DNA of 64,000 bases, from the NCBI GenBank assembly GCA_964509425.1, contig CAZDWZ010000002.1, forward strand, positions 310,001-374,000. The letters run 5' to 3'. A program made the translations under genes and the position numbers. Shown piece after piece: positions 1 through 7,974 of the stretch (the stretch's first letter is position 1; every line of letters starts with the position of its first letter). This DNA comes from CAZDWZ01 sp964509425 (GTDB taxonomy: Bacteria > Bdellovibrionota_C > UBA2361 > SZUA-149 > CAZDWZ01). The notes below the pieces were generated by a model, which was given only the letters and a program-made list of their open reading frames with translations, was not told where the DNA came from and did no database searches.

Positions 1-118
1 CGATTCCAAGTTTTACCATCGCCTCGAGCGCGGCGATTTCCACTTCGAGCCAAAGAGCGAACTTGCTCTCCTCACTCCAAAGCGTATTCATTTCGGGACG
101 GGAATATCGGGCAATCAT
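1..118 (-). CDS. purB: Adenylosuccinate lyase, 5' end only
   Basis: Partial gene cut by the window edge; only the first 39 codons are present. The start MIARYSRPEM followed by a stretch with LWSEESKF and WLEVEIAALEAM matches the very conserved N-terminus of PurB. The family enzyme removes fumarate from SAICAR and from adenylosuccinate in purine synthesis. The ATG complement lies at 116-118. The photolyase gene upstream ends 64 bases away on the same strand, so the two could be co-transcribed. Identification rests on this short N-terminal signature alone. Confidence 0.85.
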   Translation of the reverse strand, partial: MIARYSRPEMNTLWSEESKFALWLEVEIAALEAMVKLGI

Positions 119-182
119 AACGGTCTCGCTTCAAAGGAACATCTGACGGATAAAGAATTGAACGGAATTGCGCAGAAGTCAA

Positions 183-1685
183 TCAGAACGGCGACCCTTC
201 GTAGAGCGCCAAAGCGCCTGCTTTTTGCTCGGCGTGATTCACGATCGGAAGTGGATAATCCAAAGCTTTACCGCCCTTCTCGGGCTCATGAATGAGCGCG
301 CCACGCATATCCTTCAGCTCAGACACCCAGCGGCGAATGTAATCGCCGTTGGGATCAAACTTCTTGCTTTGAAGATACGGATTGAAAATGCGGAAGTACG
401 GCTGCGGATCACATCCGGTAGACGCCGCCCACTGCCAACCTCCGTTGTTGGGTGCCAAATCGCCATCCAAAAGCTTCTCCATGAAATACCGCTCTCCCCA
501 TCTCCAATCGATGTGGAGATCTTTCGTGAGAAACGACGCGACGATCATCCGAACTCGATTGTGCATCCAGCCAGTGTCGTTTAATTGGCGCATCCCGGCA
601 TCGACGATGGGATAGCCGGTTCGCCCCGTCTTCCACGCTTCAAACCAATCTTCGCGATTCTCCCATTTGATGTTCCGGTATTTCTCGAGGAAACTTTGAT
701 GCTCCACGTCTGGCCGGTGAAAGAGAATATGGTAGTAAAACTCTCTCCAGATAATCTCCTTGAGAAATACATTCCTTCCGTCCTGAGACTTTGGAGTTCC
801 GGAAGTAAGTTCGAGAAAGGCAAGAATCTGGCTAGACGTGATTGATCCGTTCTTGAGATAAATCGAGAGGCGGGAGGTGCCAGGCACGGCTGGAAAGTCT
901 CTTTGATCCGCATACCCATCGACTCCATCCGACGAAAACTCCTTCAATCTTTTAAACGCCGCTGCGCAACCTGCCGCCGGAAGGGAAATCGAGAGCCGCT
1001 TCGAATTTTCAGCACAATACTCCTCGAGCATATCTTCAAGCGGAATCGCGCCCGAAAAGAGGGCTGGCCAGTTTAACGAAAACGCCGGGGGGTTCGAATC
1101 GCGAGATTTGAAGGAGGCGAGCGCCCGCTTCTGAATCCTCAATCGAGACTGCACCGACTCGGTTTCCAAGAGCTGAAGCCACCTCTTCGCAAACGGCGAA
1201 TAGACCTGATAGTAGCCACCGGTCTCCTTCGTGAGTTCTTCTGGTTCGATAAGAAGATGATCTCGTTCGGTGTGCACGCCAAGACCGCATTCCTTGGAGA
1301 AGAATTTCTCCATCTCGGCATCACGCTTCCTGGCAAAAGGCTCGTAGTCCCGATTCCAAGAGACGTTCGAAGGAAGGCGAATTCCCTTCTCCTTCAGCGC
1401 CGAGAATAGAGTGCGGAATGCTGCTGCGGGCCCGCCGTCGAGCACGACCACATCACCGCCGAGTGACCGGAGCTCCTCGCGAAGCTCTTTCATCGTTTCT
1501 AAGAAGAAGCCGAACCGATTGATCGAGAAATCGGCGCGAGAGAGAAACGTACCATCGAAGCAGAAAAACCCGAGTGTACGTCCGCCGTGCTCCTTCCAGT
1601 TCCACTGCAGCGCCGGATTTCCGGCAACTCTGAGATCACGGCGAAACCAATGCAGTCCCCAACCGCTCTCTGTACCCGGATTCAT
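183..1685 (-). CDS. phrB: Deoxyribodipyrimidine photolyase (class I CPD type)
   Basis: The 500-aa protein is the usual length for a class I photolyase, which repairs UV-induced pyrimidine dimers with light and FADH. The N-terminal Rossmann-like photolyase domain starts at LHWFRRDLR (residues 11-19). The FAD-binding domain carries WREFYYHILF (313-322), GYPIVDAGMRQL (357-368), GWMHNRVRM and DGDLAPNNGGWQWAAS. Trp 313, 373 and 394 sit where the electron-transfer Trp triad of E. coli PhrB lies. It runs divergently from the OsmC gene and is followed by purB. Which antenna chromophore it uses cannot be read from the sequence. Confidence 0.95.
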   Translation of the reverse strand: MNPGTESGWGLHWFRRDLRVAGNPALQWNWKEHGGRTLGFFCFDGTFLSRADFSINRFGFFLETMKELREELRSLGGDVVVLDGGPAAAFRTLFSALKEKGIRLPSNVSWNRDYEPFARKRDAEMEKFFSKECGLGVHTERDHLLIEPEELTKETGGYYQVYSPFAKRWLQLLETESVQSRLRIQKRALASFKSRDSNPPAFSLNWPALFSGAIPLEDMLEEYCAENSKRLSISLPAAGCAAAFKRLKEFSSDGVDGYADQRDFPAVPGTSRLSIYLKNGSITSSQILAFLELTSGTPKSQDGRNVFLKEIIWREFYYHILFHRPDVEHQSFLEKYRNIKWENREDWFEAWKTGRTGYPIVDAGMRQLNDTGWMHNRVRMIVASFLTKDLHIDWRWGERYFMEKLLDGDLAPNNGGWQWAASTGCDPQPYFRIFNPYLQSKKFDPNGDYIRRWVSELKDMRGALIHEPEKGGKALDYPLPIVNHAEQKAGALALYEGSPF

Positions 1686-1764
1686 AAATTTTACATTCCC
1701 CGAATTCTGGACAGTCTTCTCGAACGATCATAGGGTTTTTGCGACCCCAACCTGAGGAGGATTT

Positions 1765-2190
1765 ATGCAGAGTAAAGCAAGCGCAGTATGGACTGGAAGT
1801 CTTAAAGAGGGCAACGGACGTATCAGCACCGGCAGCGGTGTTCTTGCCGACGTTCCGTACACCTTTAAAACTCGATTCGAAGGCGCCAAAGGAACGAACC
1901 CCGAGGAGCTCGTGGCGGCCGCGCATTCCTCTTGTTTTTCGATGGCGCTTGGCGCAGAACTTGGAAAAGCGGGCATCACTCCGCAATCCATAGAAACAAA
2001 CGCTGTCATCGTGCTTGAGGCTGAGGCGCAAGGTTTCAGCGTAACGGAAAGCCGCTTGCAGACCACCGTGTCGGCACCGGGTGCGGATAAAACGACGATT
2101 GAGAAAGCGGCGGCAGGAGCAAAAGAGAATTGCCCGATCTCGAAACTTTTGAATGCGAAAATTTCGCTAGAGTTGACGGTGAAGAACTAA
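1765..2190 (+). CDS. OsmC/Ohr family peroxiredoxin
   Basis: This 141-aa protein belongs to the OsmC family, thiol peroxidases that reduce organic hydroperoxides in the cytoplasm. The two redox cysteines are visible: Cys57 in AAHSSCFSMAL and Cys123 in KENCPISKLL, with the family spacing. The GTNPEELVAAAH motif before the first Cys is typical of the OsmC branch rather than Ohr. A GAGGAG ribosome site lies about 8 bases before the ATG. The gene stands alone, divergent from the photolyase, and ends at a strong stem-loop. Confidence 0.93.
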   Translation: MQSKASAVWTGSLKEGNGRISTGSGVLADVPYTFKTRFEGAKGTNPEELVAAAHSSCFSMALGAELGKAGITPQSIETNAVIVLEAEAQGFSVTESRLQTTVSAPGADKTTIEKAAAGAKENCPISKLLNAKISLELTVKN

Positions 2191-2208
2191 TTCATCGTTA
2201 ACAACGTC

Positions 2209-2240
2209 CCCGAACGCCGGCTCCTCGGCCGGCGTTCGGG
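2209..2240 (+). terminator. Stem-loop terminator after osmC-like gene
   Basis: A perfect 12-bp GC-rich stem (2209-2220 with 2229-2240) closes an 8-nt loop, starting 18 bases after the OsmC stop codon. The T tract that follows is weak (TAGTTT). It lies between convergent genes and may also serve the lipoprotein gene on the other strand. Confidence 0.65.
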
Positions 2241-2276
2241 TAGTTTCGGTGAGTGTGCGGGAAAGAAGAGAGCGGA

Positions 2277-2603
2277 TTACTCCTTTTGGTATGTTCCGCC
2301 TTGACCGGCATTAACTTCTGCCTTCGTCACTTCTTTGGTCGCTTCGATTTTTTCGTCTTCGACCTTCTTCTTCGCTTCCGCTACGTCGAGCGTTCCTTCA
2401 ACCTTCGCATCTTCTTTCTGCTGAACCGTGGCTGCAGACTGGACTTTCTTCGCCGCGTTGGCTTGGGTGTCCGCTACGTCTTTGTTCGCCTCGCCAATCT
2501 CCTTGGCGGCCTCACGCTTCTCTGCAGCGACCTTTTCGTCAGCTGATCGGCAAGCTGAAAGTGCCGGGAGCAAGAGTAAAAGAACGCTGAATAAATATTT
2601 CAT
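2277..2603 (-). CDS. Small coiled-coil lipoprotein
   Basis: A protein of about 108 aa starting MKYLFSVLLLLLPALSAC: a lipoprotein signal peptide with lipobox LSAC. The mature part is charged, rich in Ala, Lys and Glu with few breaks, and is expected to form a long helix or coiled coil (EKVAAEKREAAKEIGEANKDV). The chosen ATG has a perfect AGGAGG six bases upstream; a longer reading frame from 2666 lacks this. It is likely anchored in the outer or inner membrane. Composition resembles small alanine-rich envelope lipoproteins, but no specific function can be assigned. Confidence 0.75.
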   Translation of the reverse strand: MKYLFSVLLLLLPALSACRSADEKVAAEKREAAKEIGEANKDVADTQANAAKKVQSAATVQQKEDAKVEGTLDVAEAKKKVEDEKIEATKEVTKAEVNAGQGGTYQKE

Positions 2604-2737
2604 AAGCCTCCTGAATTTGGCTGAAGTATAGAAAACACGGCTGGATGTCGGCACGATCACCATCATACGGCAAAACCACTTGAAACTTATCCGTATTTCC
2701 GGAAAAATCCGCGTGGCTCAACCAAGGAGAACATTCG

Positions 2738-3385
2738 ATGCAAGCAGTAATCTTCGACATGAACGGCGTAATCATCGACGACATGCCGTTTCACAAACCG
2801 GCATGGCAGGAGTTCGCTCGAACCCTGGGCCGACAGATCGAAGACGCGGAGTTCAACACCGTCTTGAATGGGAGAACAAATCGCGAGACGCTTGAGTATC
2901 TTCTTCAGCGTCCCATCTCAGAAGGCGAATCCAAGCAGCTCGAATTTGAGAAGGAGGAAATATATCGCGCCCGTTACTTGCCGTATCGCGCACTTCTCCC
3001 AGGACTGAAAGAATTTCTCGAAGAACTGAGTTCCAATAACGTTCCATGCGCCGTTGCTACGAGCGCACCCACGGAGAACGTGGATTTTATTCTCGACGGA
3101 CTCGATATCCGAGCATATTTTTCGAGCGTGGTGGATGCTTCTCAGATCACCAGGGGAAAACCCGATCCTGAGATATATCTCAAGGCCGCCGCGCGCCTTG
3201 AGATCTTGCCTGAAGAGTGCGTTGTGTTCGAGGACAGCCTCCATGGGATTTCGGCCGCTCGATCGGCAGGGATGAAAGTCATCGGACTTACGACGACGCA
3301 CACGTCGAGCGAGCTCATTGGAACCGTGCAAAACATCTCTGATTTTTCCGATATGAACCTGAAACGGCTCACCGGAATTCTTTAG
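2738..3385 (+). CDS. HAD hydrolase, beta-phosphoglucomutase-like
   Basis: A 215-aa subfamily IA HAD protein. Motif I is FDMNGVIID (residues 6-14) with nucleophile Asp7. The usual second Asp of DxD is Asn9, a variant seen in some beta-PGM-like proteins. Motif II is the Thr/Ser of VATSAPTENV, the motif III Lys is in RGKPDPEIYL, and motif IV is VVFEDSLHGI. The cap domain lies between motifs I and II. The family comprises cytoplasmic sugar-phosphate phosphatases or mutases. AAGGAG precedes the ATG. The substrate is unknown, and loss of the acid/base Asp may favour a non-mutase reaction. Confidence 0.88.
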   Translation: MQAVIFDMNGVIIDDMPFHKPAWQEFARTLGRQIEDAEFNTVLNGRTNRETLEYLLQRPISEGESKQLEFEKEEIYRARYLPYRALLPGLKEFLEELSSNNVPCAVATSAPTENVDFILDGLDIRAYFSSVVDASQITRGKPDPEIYLKAAARLEILPEECVVFEDSLHGISAARSAGMKVIGLTTTHTSSELIGTVQNISDFSDMNLKRLTGIL

Positions 3386-3593
3386 TCTCTCCAAATGGCA
3401 ATCGGATGCGACGAAGACCGCTCGGCCGCTAAGGGTCGCTGCCCCCAAGATCGCTAAACCCTCTCCGCACGAAATTCTCCCAAGCGTGAAGGCGGCTTCG
3501 GCTATCAGGAAGGTAACACAGCGGCACAAAACGGGAATTTAGATTGCGCGTGCGAAGACTCCGTAACGATAGTCGAGCGATATTAGTCACCCC

Positions 3594-3639
3594 TTGAATC
3601 GGCTCTCGGTTTATTGGTATTATACCCCCAGGGGGTATA
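3594..3639 (+). promoter_or_regulatory. Promoter with CsoR-type copper operator
   Basis: A near-consensus promoter (TTGAAT at 3594-3599, 18-bp spacer, TATTAT at 3618-3623) is overlapped by a perfect inverted repeat: TATACCCCC at 3621-3629, one central A, then GGGGGTATA at 3631-3639. The C-run/G-run palindrome flanked by TATA is the form of CsoR-family operators that control copper genes. Its position over the -10 and start site fits repression relieved by metal. No csoR gene lies in this window, so the regulator is inferred. Confidence 0.75.
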
Positions 3640-3645
3640 CTGCCC

Positions 3646-4233
3646 ATGAAAACAGATTCTGCAAACCTTGATAAGGAATGCGCCCATTGCGAGGTGCCGA
3701 GTTACGCACACGAGTCAGCGACGAGACATCAGGCAGAGCATTCGAATCCACCAAGCTCGGCCTATGCACCGCTCCTCGTGGTTTTGGCGTATATCTCGGG
3801 CGCGGTTCTCTTTCGAAGCTTCCTGAGCGGGAATTTCGAAGCCGCTGTGCTCATGGAAAACTTCATGGGCGGATTCTTTCTCGTGTTCTCGCTGTTCAAG
3901 CTGATTGGCCTCCAGAAATTTGCGGACGCCTTCCAATCCTACGATCTGCTCGCCGCTCGCTCTCGTGGCTACGCGCTCGGCTATCCCATCATCGAGCTTC
4001 TCCTCGCGGCGGCTTACTTCAGCGGGAGTTTTCCGGTTTTCACCAACATCATCACTGCACTTCTCATGGGAGTCGGATCTATCGGCGTGTACATCGCACT
4101 CCGCTCAAACCGCACCATCCAGTGTGCATGTTTGGGTGCCGTGTTCGAACTGCCGATGACGAAAGTGACGCTGTTTGAAGATTTGATTATGGGAGCGATG
4201 GCAGTTTTAATGCTCGTCTCACATCTCCATTGA
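3646..4233 (+). CDS. MauE/DoxX-like redox membrane protein, copper-controlled
   Basis: A 195-aa protein with about four membrane segments (roughly residues 42-62, 70-90, 108-130 and 170-190) after a hydrophilic N-terminus containing CAHC (residues 12-15) and several His. A second cysteine pair, CACLG, sits in the last loop. Topology and the CACLG loop resemble MauE-like proteins, which assist disulfide formation or metal-protein maturation in the envelope. The CsoR-type operator directly upstream points to copper handling. Family placement is by topology and motif only. Confidence 0.7.
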   Translation: MKTDSANLDKECAHCEVPSYAHESATRHQAEHSNPPSSAYAPLLVVLAYISGAVLFRSFLSGNFEAAVLMENFMGGFFLVFSLFKLIGLQKFADAFQSYDLLAARSRGYALGYPIIELLLAAAYFSGSFPVFTNIITALLMGVGSIGVYIALRSNRTIQCACLGAVFELPMTKVTLFEDLIMGAMAVLMLVSHLH

Positions 4234-4408
4234 GGAGGATCTGAGGTAACGAAAGTGCGCCGAGCGATGGTCGATAACTCGAAGCACGCACCGCACCGGC
4301 ATCGCGATCGCTGAATTCAAATTTCATTACATTTTCATCTCCTCCCGTCGCGAAGTTGATTAGCCATTCCAGCATCGATAAAATGAGAGATTCTTAACGG
4401 GAATCACC

Positions 4409-6124
4409 ATGGCATCGCTCGACCTCCTCTTCTCCTCACGTGACGGCGAGATCAGTCTCTCCTCGACTCGTTTCCTCGCCGGAAGCGGCGGCCAACCCGT
4501 GGTTGCAGTGCGATCGACTTCTCTGCTCAGCGGGCAGGGAACGTTTCAGTGGACAGCGGCTGTGAAGGCGCTTTGCCTTTTCTTCGTGCACGCAAAGTTC
4601 GCACCGAACTCCGACCAGCCAACTCTCGAAGGAGGAGCAGGAACGGCCGCAGCATCACTCGACTACGCGCTCTCGAAAGAACCGTCGTGGATGAGCGATA
4701 TGTTCGGAAGCGACGAGGACGGCCGGCCGGAATTATTGGCTTTCATTCGCCGCGTAAATCCGAACCGTAAGAGACCCGGACCGGTTCGACTCTACGTATT
4801 GAGACGACTGCTTGTCAGCGACGCAATCGGGCTCTTCCTTGACGGAAATCGGCTTGAGTTCAAAGATATTCCGTCGATCACCCAAAGCCTTGAAAGACAA
4901 CTTCAGTCGGAGAAACGCTCCGGACGGGGGCAGCCTCGCGAGCAGGTCGGTGTGTTGAGTATTTCGCAATCACCGCTTTCGGTTCTTCGCGGAGCAGCAG
5001 TGGCATATCCTGCGCTTCGACGCGCGATCGAACGACGCGAGCTGGAGGGCGATCAAACGGGATTTTTATTTCCGGGTCTTCAGGGTGCTCTCAAGCGTTG
5101 GGCAGGCGATGAAATTCTCGCGGAGCTCTCGGGAAGCGAGAATTTCTCAAAGGTCGATCATAATCACTCGCTTCTTCGCATTTCAGCAATCAAAATGTTC
5201 GAGCGAAAAGTCATCAAGCAACTAAGCTCACTCGAGCGATTTGCTCCTTTCACCGACGCCGAATCGCGTGGAGTTTCTCTCATGACAGAGGATTCGCAAT
5301 CCAATCCTCCGCTCGAGGTTCGTCTCACCACTGAGTCGATCGGCAGCATCGCTCTGTTCGCCTTTCTCGCCGAGGTCGAGGGAGCACCGTTTCGATTGGA
5401 CTTCCCGGTGAAACAGACTCAAGAGTTGGTAAATGCGATGCTGTGCTCAGACCAAGCGGTCGCCGGAGATCTCTGCTCCTTAAATCTCGTCACGGCCGGA
5501 GAGTACTTGCGATATTGCACGGCGAGGAATAGAGAATACATCCCGCTCTTGTTCTCACCGAAGGGCCGGGTGAACATGCTCGTTACCCGAAACGCCAAAA
5601 AGTCGAAGCCCGTTTTTTCAGAGTCAGATTATTCTTCGAACTCCCTCATCGGATATTACCTTCGCTCAGTTCCGCGCTCGGAGTTCTCATTGCGCAAATC
5701 CGATGAGATGAGCATCCCGATGCTCAGCCGGCCACCGGAGGGCGAACTCGGTGTCATATCTTGGTTTCCTTACACTCCGATGATGTCGGAAATACATGGA
5801 TTGCGTAAAGCTCCGGCATCCGGCGCTGATTCACTCGCGAACGAATTCAGAGTCGACAATATATTGTTCTGCCATCGGAGAATCGCAAGCGACCCGGCAG
5901 CGATGCGCCTTCTCTTTACGCGACTCCGTCACGCCTGGGTCTCGCTGCAAGAGTCATCGCGCCTCCGTGAGATCGTCGCTGCTCTTCTCGTCACCGACAA
6001 TCGTTACATGACGCTGTTGCGCCGACGCGCTGATTTCACCGAAGCCTTAGAGATGGAGCTTGGCGACAAGGCAGTCATTGACGGCGCAGACGGAAGAAAG
6101 CAAATCGCGGCAAACATGCGGTGA
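4409..6124 (+). CDS. Hypothetical protein, 571 aa
   Basis: Not recognised. A soluble protein with no signal peptide and no clear membrane helix. The first 150 residues are mixed alpha/beta with hydrophobic patches (AAVKALCLFFVHAKF). The middle holds a charged stretch QRQLQSEKRSGRGQPREQ-like (about 165-180). The C-terminal third (about 300-560) alternates beta-like strands and helices in a manner reminiscent of periplasmic-binding-protein folds, but without a secretion signal; this is only an impression. Codon use looks native. It stands alone between the copper-controlled gene and the accessory island. Only a weak GGGAA precedes the ATG. Confidence 0.7.
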   Translation: MASLDLLFSSRDGEISLSSTRFLAGSGGQPVVAVRSTSLLSGQGTFQWTAAVKALCLFFVHAKFAPNSDQPTLEGGAGTAAASLDYALSKEPSWMSDMFGSDEDGRPELLAFIRRVNPNRKRPGPVRLYVLRRLLVSDAIGLFLDGNRLEFKDIPSITQSLERQLQSEKRSGRGQPREQVGVLSISQSPLSVLRGAAVAYPALRRAIERRELEGDQTGFLFPGLQGALKRWAGDEILAELSGSENFSKVDHNHSLLRISAIKMFERKVIKQLSSLERFAPFTDAESRGVSLMTEDSQSNPPLEVRLTTESIGSIALFAFLAEVEGAPFRLDFPVKQTQELVNAMLCSDQAVAGDLCSLNLVTAGEYLRYCTARNREYIPLLFSPKGRVNMLVTRNAKKSKPVFSESDYSSNSLIGYYLRSVPRSEFSLRKSDEMSIPMLSRPPEGELGVISWFPYTPMMSEIHGLRKAPASGADSLANEFRVDNILFCHRRIASDPAAMRLLFTRLRHAWVSLQESSRLREIVAALLVTDNRYMTLLRRRADFTEALEMELGDKAVIDGADGRKQIAANMR

Positions 6125-6171
6125 AGTGTTCGGCGCAACAAGCCGTACGCGGGGCCTCCTCAGCTCGAACA

Positions 6172-6363
6172 TTACTTTCGAATACAAGCGTCCATGAATC
6201 CCTTCGGAAAGACCTGGTATACAGCATACAGATTATGCGCGGCACGTAGTGTCCTCAGATTGTCCTGCCTCGTCTCGCCACCCACTGAAAGCGGGAGATC
6301 GTGATCCACTTCTAAATTCATCCTGCTCCCGCACCTCACCCCCTGACCATCACTCCTTCCCCG
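6172..6363 (-). pseudogene. HNH endonuclease C-terminal remnant
   Basis: The reading frame encodes the tail of an HNH nuclease: LEVDHDLPLSVGG, DNLRTL and AAHNLYA give the conserved His, Asn and His-Asn of the fold. The N-terminal part of the domain (the strand with the first Cys/Arg pair and anything before it) is missing. The frame continues upstream only into the R repeat (to a GTG at 6432), which donates about 23 unrelated codons. This is best read as a broken gene whose 5' part was replaced when the repeat or tandem island arrived. Confidence 0.6.
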
Positions 6364-6365
6364 CC

Positions 6366-6493
6366 TGAAAGACTTCGCGAACGACGCCGGGCCGTTGCTC
6401 GTCTTTTTGAACTCTTCTCCTTCCCCCGCCACCAGAGTTTACCACCGACCTCGCTCTCCTCAGGGTCGAGTGACAGTCTCGACCTTGAGAGCG
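6366..6493. repeat. R repeat, copy 1 (palindromic repeat)
   Basis: First of three dispersed copies of a repeat of about 130 bp. Its core is a long imperfect palindrome: arm 6452-6470, loop TGACAGT, arm 6478-6493, with a 3-nt CCT bulge and one wobble pair. Flanking the core are conserved segments including GTTTACCACCGA and CGCGAACGACGCCGG. The 41-nt palindrome core is identical to copy 2 and recognisable in copy 3 at 53.2 kb. It resembles REP/MITE-type elements; no coding function is evident. Confidence 0.75.
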
Positions 6494-6616
6494 CTATCCG
6501 TGGAAAACTCCCCCCGCCTGATTTTTTCTTCGAATCTGTCGAGGCGAGAGTGCTCCGTTGATGGAAACTTTGAAGTTGGGCTGAGTGAAGGTTGTCGTAG
6601 GCAAGCGCGTGCTGCT

Positions 6617-6649
6617 GCGAGCGAAGGGTCTCCGGGAACCTTCGCTCGC
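6617..6649 (-). terminator. Conserved 3' hairpin of tandem unit A
   Basis: A perfect 11-bp stem (6617-6627 with 6639-6649) and 11-nt loop, 15 bases after the unit A stop codon. The surrounding 41 nt are identical to the hairpin after unit B although the genes themselves have diverged. There is no T tract, so it may act as an mRNA-stabilising hairpin or Rho-linked end rather than an intrinsic terminator. Ten bases of its 5' arm and loop edge (AGCGAAGGTT on the gene strand) are complementary to the leader's first stem strand. Confidence 0.6.
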
Positions 6650-6663
6650 GCCGCCTCGTGGGG

Positions 6664-7368
6664 TCAGTTCATATCCCACTGCATCTGCGCCACCGGCTTC
6701 ATGAAGCCCACCGGGAGCGGCAGCGGACTCTGCACGCCTTCTTCGTCGGACAGCTTCACGACCAACGCCTGTTCGCGCAGGGTCGGCGTGAGCAGACCGC
6801 TCAGCGCCTTGTTCCAGTGCTGCCAACCGCCCGGATTGACCTCGAAGACCACGCCGGAGTGGATGTAGTCGTGATCGAGTCCGAACTCCTTCAGCCAGCG
6901 GGTCAGCTCACCCGGGTCGGTGTACGTGGCCGCTTCCGCCGGGTTCGGGCACGCGAACATGCCTTTCAAGATGCCGTGCGGGGTGCCGAACTTGCGCCGG
7001 TTCTTGGGCGACATGTCCACCCAGTAGCGGCTCATGAGATCCGCGAGCGGCTTCATCGTCCCGAGGTAGAGCTTCGGCACACGTTTCACGAACTCCCGCA
7101 TGTCCTCCAGCGTCCAGCTGAAGTAGGGCGTTTCGTCGTCCAGTCCGGAGTTCGCGTGGATGTCGTTCACCATCCCCGCGAGAGCCGTGAACGCCGTCGC
7201 CTTGGCGGTGAGATCGATCAGGATGCCACCCCGCTTCCGCAGCCCCTCGACGAGCGGGCGGAGGCGTTCGTCATCTACCGGCGGGTAACCGCGGCCACTC
7301 TTCAGCGTGCAATACTTCTCCTGACCGCTGAACCAATCCGACTTCCTCAGCGTTTGTAGGATCGACAT
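6664..7368 (-). CDS. Tandem-unit protein A (unknown family)
   Basis: Not recognised. A 234-aa soluble protein with no signal peptide or membrane helix. It is a clear paralogue of the next gene (about 60% identical by eye), sharing MSILQTL at the start, CTLK(S/G)GRGYPPV, VPKLYLGTMKPL, SRYWVD(M/I)SPKNRR, GLDHDY(I/V)H(S/T)GV and SPLPLP with FMKPVAQ at the end. Conserved Asp/His pairs (GLDHDY) could be functional. GAGGG lies 6 bases before the ATG, just outside the closing stem of a structured leader. The gene looks more GC-rich than its neighbours, suggesting transfer. Confidence 0.8.
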   Translation of the reverse strand: MSILQTLRKSDWFSGQEKYCTLKSGRGYPPVDDERLRPLVEGLRKRGGILIDLTAKATAFTALAGMVNDIHANSGLDDETPYFSWTLEDMREFVKRVPKLYLGTMKPLADLMSRYWVDMSPKNRRKFGTPHGILKGMFACPNPAEAATYTDPGELTRWLKEFGLDHDYIHSGVVFEVNPGGWQHWNKALSGLLTPTLREQALVVKLSDEEGVQSPLPLPVGFMKPVAQMQWDMN

Positions 7369-7379
7369 TAGCGTCCCTC

Positions 7380-7469
7380 AACCTTCGATCGCCCCCGATT
7401 ACAGGAGGCTTCAGTAAACAACGGAGATTTCCCCCGCTACAGCAGGCGAGACCTGATCTAGCGAAGGTT
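7380..7469 (-). promoter_or_regulatory. Structured cloverleaf-like leader, unit A
   Basis: On the gene strand the 90-nt leader folds as a closing stem (7462-7469 with 7380-7387, 8 bp) around three hairpins: 4 bp (7452-7455/7443-7446), 5 bp (7432-7436/7422-7426) and 6 bp (7404-7409/7391-7396). Relative to copy B, two pairs change to G-U wobbles. These pair only in RNA made from the minus strand, supporting a leader transcript. The closing stem ends 3 bases before the Shine-Dalgarno sequence, so folding could affect translation. It lacks the T-loop and invariant bases of a tRNA. Confidence 0.6.
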
Positions 7470-7547
7470 AGTTTCGTCTCTTTGCAAATTGCGAATGAAC
7501 AGCGTTGCGGAGTTTGGAACTCAGAAGACAGCCCGCATCGTGCGGAC

Positions 7548-7585
7548 AATTATGCGATCTCGATTGGAGAAGATGTGCGGAAAAC
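7548..7585 (-). promoter_or_regulatory. Conserved 38-bp block upstream of leader A
   Basis: 35 of 38 bases match the block at 8846-8883 upstream of unit B, far above the similarity of the surrounding intergenic DNA. On the gene strand it reads CTCCAATCGAGATCG then CATAATT, so the end could be a -10 element; no good -35 is visible at 17 bp. Probably the promoter or an activator site of both units. Confidence 0.4.
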
Positions 7586-7744
7586 AGCGTGAAAAATGCC
7601 TGGCAGAATCTTTTGTTACCGCAAATTCTGATTCGCAGAGAAATGTGACTCTTTTGCCGTTCTTTTTGCACTTTCGCCGCAACGCAGCGCCACAAACGCG
7701 AAGAACGTAGAAGTCCAAACGCGCACACCCGGTTGTTCGTCCTC

Positions 7745-7867
7745 CGCCTGAAATGCTCTGCGAACGACGCCGGGCTTTTTTTTTACTCGCCTTCGTCCCC
7801 AGTCACCAGAGTTTACCACCGACGCCGCTCTCCTCAGGGTCGAGTGACAGTCTCGACCTTGAGAGCG
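7745..7867. repeat. R repeat, copy 2
   Basis: Second copy, in the same orientation as copy 1. Palindrome arms at 7826-7844 and 7852-7867 with loop TGACAGT; the 41-nt core is identical to copy 1. It lies between the 3' hairpin of unit B and the upstream region of unit A, marking the unit boundary. An A/T-rich insertion replaces part of the segment seen in copy 1. Confidence 0.75.
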
Positions 7868-7936
7868 TTATCCGTGGAAATCTCGCCCCACCTCATATTT
7901 CTGTTGTGGAATGTATCGCTTTCGTTTGAAGACGAT

Positions 7937-7969
7937 GCGAGCGAAGGGTCTCCGGGAACCTTCGCTCGC
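7937..7969 (-). terminator. Conserved 3' hairpin of tandem unit B
   Basis: Perfect 11-bp stem (7937-7947 with 7959-7969), identical in arms and loop to the unit A hairpin and placed 5 bases after the unit B stop codon. It has no T tract. Identity across 41 nt next to diverged coding sequence indicates selection or recent gene conversion. Confidence 0.6.
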
Positions 7970-7974
7970 GCCGC

